Origin: Arcuatula senhousia
Lineage: Eukaryota > Mollusca > Bivalvia > Mytilida > Mytilidae
NCBI GenBank assembly: GCA_963971305.1
Contig: OZ020305.1
Coordinates: forward strand, 4,559,001 to 4,623,000
DNA: 64,000 nucleotides
Direction: 5' to 3'
Part shown: positions 24,401 to 36,400 of the stretch, one piece after another
Layout of the letters: each line of letters begins with the position of its first letter
Position numbering within the stretch: the stretch's first letter is position 1
Program-made: the position numbers and the translations under genes
The notes under the pieces: generated by a model
The model's input: the letters and a program-made list of their open reading frames with translations, nothing else
Told to the model about the DNA's origin: nothing
The model's database searches: none

Positions 24401-27400
24401 GATTGACAGATACATTTAAGAGACTGTCCATGTAGAAACCAGACTAAAGCCTACAGAGTGTGGCACATGAAGAATTTTATCCCAGTAAATTTATTGTTTT
24501 AATGTATTGTTGGATTCATCTGTTAAACAAAAATCACCAGGATTCGTTTGAAAGTATCATGGATGACTTGTGATTCAGCCTTAAAGTTCATTAACAAAGC
24601 AACCAAATTTTGCAAATATGCAAGAGTTATCTCCCTTTTTCTGCATATTTTCAATGCATTCTATATAAATTATATCTCAGTTATCACTTCAATAAACCAA
24701 AAATCTGCATTTGTTTTTGGGAATGGATGTTCACCTGATGTGAAATCAATGAAATTTTTTTAAAAACAAAATTTGTCATGTGCCGGCTATTGCCTGGGTT
24801 TTGCTTGGACAGCCTCTTAAGCATATGTGTTGAATAAGAATGTACTGTAACAATAAATCTTCAGAGTTTATAACTTTAAAGGTCTGGGCGTTTAGAACAC
24901 TTGTTTTGGTATCAAAGTAAAAAGGAACAACCATGTAAACACAGAAGTACAAAATAGGATGGGAATCGTTACCAGATGTCTGCTTCACTTAATGTTTATA
25001 TAAATATACAGTTCTGTGTTGAAATACACAAATGATGCCAAGCAGTAGATAATTACAAAATATATATTACAAAATGTGTGGCCAAAATGCTGAGAAAAGG
25101 TATAGTGTGAAATCACCCCTTTCTATTTTATTTTTATTTTTTATATAAAGGACCTACAGGTGACCAGGTCTAACTAAGAGTCACAGTAAAATTTCGCATC
25201 TGCAATCATTTTATTTAAAAATATACAAAAACAGTTACATCCCATTCTTTGCAGCATTGCTGACTGTCAATTCAGCGTGTCAGATCTTGTAAAGGAAGGT
25301 AAAACAAAACCCCATGCCAAACCAATGTGTCTACTCGTCTGAGAGATAGAAATCCCATATTTGTCTACGAGTGCATGATATCTTCAATAAAATTGAAGAC
25401 AAAAGCTAGCAACTGTTTTATCAATAAGGCTTTCAAGTTACCTATTTATCTAACCTTCTTTTTTTTTCGATGGTAAATCAATGTAAGATGAAACACTTAG
25501 CTGACCATGATAGCTTACTCAGTAATGGCCCCTATAATTACATACTAATGGTCTATTCATCTCAGAGATGTATTTTGTACTTGCTGGTAATCTCCTACAG
25601 AAACATTTAAACATGCTTAGATGTCATTCTCTTGAGGTTAATAGATTCTAAATAGATACTACAAAGGTTAAGCTAAAGGTTAACTAGAATTGTGAGGTAG
25701 CTCACTAAGGATACCCCCGCTACATGATTGAACTTTATTTAGGGGGATCCAATTATCTCCCCTGAAAAATATCCAAGAGAAATGATTTTTATGTCTAAAT
25801 CCATATGATGTATTTACCTTCAAGCTAGAGTTAGGCTTAGAAGGGGTGAAGAGATGAGGTTGGTGCCTTTGTACGGGCAAATAAAATATTTGAGTTTTTT
25901 TGCCCTTTTTAGGCCCCTAATTTCTTAACGAATAAAGGGGGACCCCAATATCAATCCTCTTCATCCTTTTATGGTATGAAACATTATTGTAAAATTTCAC
26001 AGCATTTGGTAAACCACAACAAAAGTCATTTTGGGAACAAACTAAAAAGTAACATTTTTGGCTCCTTTTTGGACAAAAAAAAGGGGACCCCAAAAATCAA
26101 TCAATCCATCCTGAAACATCCTGAACTTTATAACAAAGCTCTAAAAGCATATTATAAGTTGAGAGGTGATTTTTTAAGTTTGAATCCAAGTGTCAAGTCT
26201 TGTCTACATACACTTCAGCCGATACTGTTATATAATTCAGAAATATGGGGTAGCTATTGTGCATCTATTGCTAAGATCAGGTCATCTTTTAATTATGAAA
26301 ATATTTACAAAAATGTACAGTGTGAAAAACTTCACATTAAATTTATTAAAAATATATTAGGTGTTAATAAAAAGAGTGTCAATTTTGCTGTTTTATCAGA
26401 GGTTGGTAGATTTCCATTATATTATGATATTATCAAATCAATACTAAGATATTGGTTTAGGTTAGAGAATATTTCTACTGAATTTATATTGTTAAAAGAT
26501 GCATATCTTTGTAGTCAAAACTTAGATAGTCACAAAAAATGGTCTTGGTATACATTTGTAACCAAATTATTGAAAAGTTAAGATATTGATATAAGTAAAA
26601 GAAGTTGTAAAAAGGGAACTTTTAATAATCTCACTGAAAAACATCTAAGAAGTAAACTGATTGAAAACTGGCATGTTCAAAGAGATGAAAAACTTGATGG
26701 AAAGCTTTCTACTTATTTGAAGTTTAAAAATAATTTTTGTTTTGAAAATTATCTTAATTGTGTTAAAGATTTTAACCAGAGAAAGGCATTGTGCAGATTT
26801 AGAATTTCTGCACATAGATTACAAATTGAAACTGGCCGGTTTAATAATACTCCTAGATCACAAAGAATTTGTCAAAAATGTTCATCCGGAGATATTGAAG
26901 ATGAAATTCATTTCTTATGCTCGTGTCAATTTTTTGAAGTTAAAAGAGCTGATTTATTTAATTTGGTCTCAAACAAATATCATAATTTTTCAAATCTAAA
27001 CACTCTTAATAAATTCATTTTTTTAATGACTTTGGAAGACACTCATATTTTAAATGTTGTTGCTAGATTTATCAATGACAGTAACATTTAATAAAAGGTG
27101 TGTTTTTTTGTTTTTGAAAATAGATGTTGTAAATTAGATACTATTCCATGTTTTATGTGTAAGTTGATTGTATTTGTTAAACTATCAATTATGTTCTTTC
27201 TCTCATTGTTGTAATCTCTTATTGCTCCTCGTGGGCTCCTGATCTGGAATAAAATGATGTTTATCATCATTGTAAAATTTTATAGGGATGGGATAACTAC
27301 TTCAGTTATTGTACCAACACTTAAAGTTAACAGGGTACAACGACCACAACAACAACAACAACAGCATACCATAATAGGTCCGCAAATTTTTTGTGGTGGT

Positions 27401-30400
27401 ATAAAAACTCTCTATTACAAACAGTATTTCATTGAAGCTAAAATTTTTCACAAATGTTTTCTTGTCTACCCCAGCGTTTATAGTTGGTATAAAAAATATA
27501 ATTAAAGGTTTATGATTCTATTCATTTCTTTCTTAATTGGGAAATTTTAATTTAGTCTGCACACTGACAAATGATTCCATTAAGTCTAGGACAATCCTGA
27601 TATTTTACCACCAGCCTTCTTACCCATCTCTATAACTTACATCACTCTAATAAATATCCCACCAAGTAAAGCTTTTAATGAATATCAAGTTCTCTGCAGT
27701 AACCCCACCATGTCTTTTAATATTTGAATCAACTTGATTTATTTGGAATCCATGTAAATAACAAACAGTAAAATACTAATGAGAAATTTATCCTGGAACC
27801 TAAAAACTAAATTATATTGGATTTGAATCTCTTGCAATTTTTCAAAATACTGTGGTTTTGTTTTATATTTGTGGGGTTCCCATTTTCCTAGGACACAGCC
27901 AGTCGCAAAAGTAAGAATCCAATGAAGTGATAATTTTACATGGACTCCACATATCAAGGGTACAAATTAGCACTGGTCCGAGGTCTAGAGCCAATTTTTT
28001 ATTTAGGACCTTTGAAATTTATCACTAGGTGCACCTACAATTCCAATTTACAAAAGTCCTTGACCTGCATACAAATTATACAGTAACTCCTATTTGAGAT
28101 TTTTTTTTTAATAACATCTGGTCCCCCTTCTGAATCTGCCCATGGATTTGCATTTAAACAATAAATTGGAAAAACAGTAAACACTAGCAAGTTATGGCAA
28201 AATTGAAGGTGTACATGTATTTCATTGCACAAATTGAATTTGTCATTGTTTTATGGACAATATCTTTAAAATATTCTAATTTTCCTCAAAACTCTATTGA
28301 TTATGAAGCTCACCAGAGTAGTTACATATTATTGCCACGAAGCAGAAATTGACTTGAACTTTTCAAAACTTTAAGTGCTCATCCATACAGAAAGAGAAGG
28401 TCACAGTCAAGATCTGCACCATGCATCTTGCTTAATACATCCCTAGATGCACCTACAATACAACTTTGGTTGATATGGTATTTGTCTGTTAGCAGGAATG
28501 GACTTTAACCATTCTTCTGTAAGTGGTCATTCATGCAGAAAATGTAGGTCATAGCCAACATCTGAAGCATGCATTGTCCTTAACATCACTAGGTGCACCT
28601 ACAATACCAATTTGGTTGATGTGGCACCTGTCAGTAAGTGGCAATGGACTTTAACCATTCTTCTGTAAGTGGTAATTCATGTGGAAAATATAGGTCACAG
28701 CCAGCATCCAAAGCATGAAATTGTGCTAAGCATTACTAGTTGCACCTACCATACCAATATGATTGATTTAGCACTTGTCAGTAACCATGAATGGATCTTA
28801 TAACATTTCTGTAAGTGGACATTCATGCTGAAAAAATAGGTCACAGCCAGCATCCAAAGCATGCATTGTGCTAAGCATCACTAAATGCACCTACCTTACC
28901 CCTATGATTAACATGGCTCTTGTCAGTAAGTGGGAATGGACTTAAACCATTCTTCTGTAATTGGTCATTCATGCGGAAAATAAAGGTCACATCCAGCATC
29001 CCAAGCATGCATTGTGCTTAGCATCACTAAGCACACCTACCATACCAATATCATTGAAGTGGCAATTGTCAGTACGGTAAGCATGTATGGTTCTTAACCA
29101 TTCTTCTGTAAGAAGGCGTGGACGCCAATGTAAACACATCTGTAAATTGCCATTCATACGAAGCATGCACGTCACAGCCTGCATCCGAAACATGCATTAT
29201 GCCTAGTATCAATAACTGCATCTACCATACCAATATGGTTGATGAAGCACTAGTTAGTAACTGGAAATAGTCCTTAACCAATCTGACACCGATGCTGAGG
29301 GTACCACATAAGCCCTACTCACTTCATAAGGTGAGCTAAAAATTACATTCACAATATCCATGCCAAGAGTTACATACCACATTTTACTAAATACCAAATC
29401 AACCACCTTTAGCATTTGCCTGAAACTTTGAGATAATTTGGTCAGACAGGTGAGAGATGTTCACCTGATAATGTAAAAATATAAATCTATACTTCAATAA
29501 ACAGAAAACATCATTTATTGATAAACAAACTGATAAAGTCACTAAAACCACACAGCATTAGTAAACGGCATACTGTAAAACATGGTATGGTACGGTGGTA
29601 TGGTATGTGGTATGGTACGATGGTATGGTATAAATTTTGCCTTACCATGGTAAGGTGGTATGGTACGATGGTATGGTATCATGGTATGGTACGAATTTTC
29701 ATACCATGGTATACAGTCTATGGTATGGTATGGATTTGAAATTTCTTTTTTCTTAAGTAAATACATGTAATATGAATATCTTTTTTTATTAACATTATGC
29801 TTCACTATAGTATGCCTTATAATATAAAGCATCTTAATATTAAATTAAATTTATAAAAAATCTAGTTGAAATCTCTACACTCAGTGATGATGATAAATCA
29901 CTTTTAATTGTTCTTGTGTGTTTCATGTCCATAGAAAGCTACTCAGTAATAAAACAGGTGTTAATTAACTAAAACATAGTTTTTATAACACAATCTAGAT
30001 CAAGATTAGGATTTACTTTCAGTTTCTTTTATCTTAACAGATTCATTGCTAAGTAATCCTGTATCCTGTATTCTGCTAAATTACCATCAAGCTACATGTA
30101 AATTCCAACAATAAAAAAGTCAACTCAATTTAAAAATAAACTTTTTTGTTTTGTGTTGCTGATCATACTGTGGTAGATTCGAGGATAAGATACTTATAAT
30201 TACTTAAAAGAAACAATTTCTCATAAAGTCCTCTTGAGACTTCTCTTTTAATAGTTGGTGTATTGTATACAAACACATTTTAAACAAAAATGTATTCAAA
30301 ACATAATTTTCAGTTATCTTAAAGTTAATAATATTCTGAATCTAAAATAGGCGGATCAAGAAATTATTGAAAGGGGGAGGGTTCCACTAACAGTCCACTG

Positions 30401-33400
30401 AGAAAGAAATGGGCGTTCCAGTCTAATTTTGTCAAAATCCACAGCAAAATAGCAAAGTCATCGGAGGTTCCATTTAAACCCAGGAACACCCCCTTTGAGT
30501 GCTTAATCTGTATTATAATCAAACAATATTATTATAAACATGTAATTAAATTTACTAATTTAATTTTTTAAAAGTTTTCAAACCTGTACCATACCATATG
30601 GTATACCCAACTCTATACCATGGTATGAAAATTCATACCATACCATGATACCATACCATCGTACCATGGTATGGCAAAATTTATACCATACCATCGTACC
30701 ATACCACATACCATACCGCCGTACCATACCATGTTTTACAGTATGCCTTAGTAAACTTGATGCCAAACTTTATGAAGAAGTAGGATTTGGAATTTTCAAA
30801 TTTATCAGAAAATGGCACCAGTCTGATAAGAGATGCCTGATAGGAAGATTTTTTATGCTTTTCTAATGATTCTATATTTTAGTGGGGTAAAAACATGACT
30901 GATAGATTAACCTGTTTAAATGTTTTTTTTTTTTTTCCTTTAAAAAAATCATTTAAGTAAATAAGTAAAAGTAATTAATGACTTTACCCAAGGGCATATA
31001 ATGCCCCTTTATCAGTCCTATAGTTTGTAAGCTTCCCAATTTTTCATAACTAGAACATGAAGATACCCTGGCTTCACAATGAACTTAAATGATATCCTAG
31101 AGTCATAAAGAGATATAATTTTTGTCATGCAAATCTCAATATAATATTCCCCTGACATGTAAAAATCATAATTCATCAATTAGATCCATGAATAAACTAG
31201 TTCCATTTATAATGGGGTGATATCTATTTGACAATTTCACTATCTAAGTACAAAACAAATAAACTTTCTAAGTAATCACTTTTATTCAATGGCATCTAAA
31301 CTTTGGAGACATTGAAATAGCTCAGATGTTCTTTAAGGAAGTTCAAGCCAACACCTAATACTTTTCAGTTTGAAGTATATTGCACTTGAACCAGTTGTCC
31401 TAATTTATCAAGCTAAACAGGGCTAATTACACAGATGGATAAAAACATGTGCTGGAAATTATTTCTATTTTACACTCCATTGACATTTGTGAATCTAATA
31501 TTAGCAGGAATATGCAGGCTGGGTTTATATGAGAGTCAACTATGACATTACTGAGTGTGGCATGGTGTTAGGGAATGAATTGAACATGCTTTTGCACCTG
31601 TTCTGAAAGGAAATTAGAAAAGCATAAATGAAATAGATCCTATTCACATCTGCATTCAAAAGATTACTAGGTTATGCATACCTGCCTGTAGCCAGTGGCT
31701 TTGAGGTTGAACCAATGGCTGTCAGAAAGGGGGGCTGTGTTGTGTGCGATCGCATCCCCCTGTTGCAAACAAGAGGCTCCCAGGAATCACTCACATGGTC
31801 TTTCAGCTAGAGGTGTTTCTTGCATTAGTTATAACCATATAAGGGGACATTTGACAACTATGACCCAATGAAGACTTAAAGAGCTTAAGGTTTAAGCAAG
31901 CTACAGCTTTTTTCTATCAGCTTGTATAAGCCAAAAACATAAAAACACTTTTTTCACTTTAAAAGGGCCATAACCCCTAAAAGAGGTCATCTGTCATCTT
32001 CGACCCATTATGAAAACTTTTGTCGAGTTAATGAGAACAGCTTTTCTCTATCTGCAATAGTTTTCATTCTATAAGCCAAAAAATCAAAAACACTATTTTA
32101 AATTGTAAAAGGGCCAAAACCCTTATAATGAGTCATGAATCTGAAAACTAAGAGAGACTTTTGTAGAGCTCAATAAGGTTAAGTTTTAAGCAAGTAACAG
32201 CTTTTCTCTTTCTGCAATAGTTTACATTTCAAAAACACCTGAATTTCCTTAAACAGTACATACTGTAAACCAACTTTTTTTCGCAAGCGATTTATATTCA
32301 GGGATTTTTTAAAGGAACAGAAATTCGGGAAAATAAATAGTCGCTAATTATCTCATTTTCATAATAATTTAATTGTTTTTACTGGCACTACAAATTGCGA
32401 AAATAAATAGTCTTGTGACACTTAAACATGAAATATTGTAGTTGCGAAAATAAATTGGTTTACAGTAAGTAGGTGACAGACAGAGGGACTGACAGAGTGA
32501 AAACTATAGGGCTACCAGACATCCTGGAAGCCAGGCCTGAATATGAATAAGTACAACCACTGAACCACTGAAACATTGTTATATACCTGTATTCTTCTGA
32601 ATCTTCATCTGATAAAAACAATCCTATCTCTGGGAGAGTCGAAGGTAAGGAAGATGTCCTGGCCATAATTCTATATCAATTCAAAAGTTAACTTGAAGGT
32701 AAGGAAGGCATCATGTCCTGGCCAATATATTAAATTTATCTATTTCCTTTCAAAATAGGGGCAAAAATCACACTGACAAAATAATTCCAAGTTCAATTTT
32801 ATATCGGTCTCCTGTTTGATAAGTGTCAAATATCACAAAAAAATCCTGTTTTATTTAGCTGTTTTGATTTGTTGCAATTATCACCTTTGAAAAAATATTC
32901 CAAAGTTCAGTCTTAAGTGGCAAAAATCACCATTGAAATGTTAATTCCAAATTCAGCACATGTCCCTACCACATTGACAGACATGAAAATTTCCAAAGTT
33001 TAGTTAATCTATTTCCTTTTTGATAAGTGGCAGAAATTTGACCAAAATTAAATTTATAACTTCCTACATGATGAATTATTTCTATATAAGACACTACTTA
33101 AAGTAGGAGGAAGTGGTAGGAAAATCCACTGAACTAATGATGTTCCCTACTTCAATATAAAACAAATTCTTTGGCAAATTGCTTTTAGATATTTCGATAT
33201 TGAGGATGAATTAAAAAGATATCTATTTTGATGAAGGTGTAAATAAGCTGTTTCCTACTGTTTTCGAAGAGATAATTGAGTTTAGAGAAGACCCTACTAT
33301 CAGACACATAATCTTGATGCCAAGGGATAGCAGAGATAATTTGTACTACCTTTACCACTCTATAAGATCAAAGATGGATACCCCAATTGTCTTGTTAACA

Positions 33401-36400
33401 GGTCATCGAAGATTAGCATTATACTGATTCAATTTGCTACAAAATACTGGCACCAGACAGAAAGCTAACTAATTGTCACTCAGAAAGTACTATATATTTA
33501 CAAATTACTACAAAGGTTCTAATATAAAGATGAAAGATCCAAAATGGCCTTATTAACAGGTCATCAAAGATAAGTTTGTTACTAGAACGAAACTACTATA
33601 TATTTACAGAATGGTAATTAAACAAAACACTAATATTGAGATCAAAGATCGGTTACCAGAACTTGTCATATTAACAGGTCCTTGAAATTTAGCAACTGCT
33701 ACAAAATATTAACACAAAGTAGAATACTATTTATATTTAGTAACCAATTAATTTTGCTACAATTTGACAATTACACATATAATATTGATATTTAAGAATA
33801 GAGATAAGCAAAAATTGCTAAGAAGTTCATGCATCCCTTAGAAATGATACCGTTATTTCAATAGATTTATTTGCTTGTAGAAGTAAATTTGTATGAAATA
33901 CATGATTTTTCCCCCTTCAGGGTCTCAATATCTTAATTTTTATAAGGAAGCTGATAGTTTTCTATGAAATTTGAAATATTGATCTTTGAACCAAAATCTA
34001 AAACCTTCAAGTTCTGCTATGTTTTACTTGCAAAGAAGGCACTATCACTATTTACAAAATAGATACATGTACCTTCAAAAGCATTTCATGATAATTACAT
34101 GTAAAGACATTCATTAACTAGGCTAGAATGGATAACATATATATTCAGTGAACTTTAAAAGTTTGCTTAAGATTGCAGAAGAGTATTGCTTATTAATTTT
34201 CTGTTACTAGTAAATACAATTCCTTGATAAATAATTTAACTTTATACTATCTTTAAAATTACACAGTTCTGCACTTAAATAGCAGAAATGCAATGTTCAA
34301 AATTAACCCCTTCCCCATACCCACATCAAAAAGGAATTACAGTTAGTTAAATTAATTTCAATCAAAAAGATTAAAATGTAAAAAACATCATTAATTAATA
34401 ACTGTACCTGTTTGTTTCACATATAAAATGATTAGGAATTTGACAAATTTGAACGTGCCCTAGGTAATAAGATGTATCGTGTTTCTAAGATTACATGTAC
34501 TTGTAATTTGTTGGAGAAACACCAAATTTTACCATGTACTTTACCAAAAAACATCCTCCAAATATTTTAGTGCAATACAATATCTAAATTTTATCTGTTT
34601 TCAAAGACCTTTAACATGAAAATCATACTAGTATGGAAATATTAATACGAAAACAGAATGAAACAAAAAAATACGTCAACTTCCTTAATCAAATTACTTG
34701 AGTCAAGGGTGAAATTAATTCGATCCTCATGAAATGTGCCAGTAAATACGTTTTATTCTATGGCTTCAAAGTTTGATTGGGAGTTTGATGTCATGTAGTT
34801 TCTAGATTCATTATAAATTCCTGATTTTTCTGGAATTCACATTTGTCTATTAGAATCTTATGAAAACATACAGCATTAACTACAGATATGCCAAAAGTAT
34901 TTGGTCATACTTAATTTTTCCATTACTCTCTATGTTTTTTTTTAACCATTTTCCCCAAAAAACTTATTCTGAAACCATTTTCTAGATGACCTCAGAATAA
35001 TTTTTCATTTTTTTTTTTTCAATTTAAGATAGAAACCTAATTTGAAGCAAATATCTGTAAGTATATATAGCAACTTGTTGACCAAAGAACAAATTAACAT
35101 GTTTCATATCTCTTATGTTTTCATAAAAGCCTGCTTGCATGTGATGTACCTTTAATAGTTATAAATGTTAGACACCTGGCACCAAATAAACCCAGAACAA
35201 AAAGATTAGAGTTCATTAAGAACATCATTCAACATAGGAGTAATAATTTCCTGTTAAAAAATCCATCTTTAAAAAAACCAGCTGCTTATCATCAATGGAA
35301 CAGTAATTATAAAGCTTTGTCTGAGCACCCTTATAATTACATTGAAGAATTGAGAGAATATTCAAAATTTAGTGAATAAACAGTCTGTCAAATTTACTCA
35401 GATTTTTTGCAATGCTTTGTCTGAGAAACTTACTAATTACATAGAAGAATTCAGAAGCTAAGAAACTTAAAATTCAGTAAATAACAGATAGTAGAAATGG
35501 TTTGTCAAATTTATGCATTTTGTAATTCTGCAATTCTTTGGAAGAAAAAGAAAACAAATCTTATATTTTCATATGCATAGAGTTATTTGAGACAAGTTAC
35601 ATGACTACATAAGATGAAAAGGAAAGTGCAGCAATATGTAGCAACGTACGCTCCCACATGGTTTTCCAAAACCCCATTTTCTAAAGTATTCAGTACAAGA
35701 TGATTCACTTCAAACTTATTGAATAGTTCAGGCAACATATTGTACTTATTACAAAAACAAGATTGAGAAATAATACAAACATACTTATTGTACTTATCTA
35801 ATATTTATATATAATATATTCCAAAAGATAAATTATTCAAGACACAAAGACCATGACAATTCTGAAATATATTAAGGCTGCAATGACCTTTTTAGCTTGT
35901 TTTTCAAATGATATTTTTACTTTTTTATATATCAACATAGAACCACTTAACTATTCTTTTTTCTGAATATGTCCAGATTCTCCAACCATTATGGTCATCA
36001 TAAGTCCCCCTTTTTCCTTTCCTTCATATTTAAACCCCCTTTTCCCTGAATTGTCACCCCCTTTTCTTACCTTGCATTTCCAACAGTAGCTTTCTGGACA
36101 GATTGACCATTAACTTCCAGGATTTCATCGTATACGTGTATCCTGCCATCTTTATGTACCACACTCCCCTCCTTGATGTTAACAATCCTGAGAACTTCTA
36201 CAATGTCTGCATACCCATTCATAGAATCTATACCCCTGTCACTGTAAATCCTTTTACGTGTCGGACTCTGTCCATAAAAATAATTCTCCACAGAAAACAA
36301 ATCCACTGCATCAATAGATATCCCCAGATCCTGATCCTTACTAACATCAAGGTCCACAACGAGGATTTTGTCCCTCCTTGGAGGCTTGATCGGTGGGGGT

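Noticed and set aside
29518..30866. ORFs made of Met/Val/Trp/Tyr/Gly or His/Thr/Ile/Pro/Tyr repeats
   Set aside because: They translate the GGTATGGTAC words in the TIRs of the Mutator-like element.
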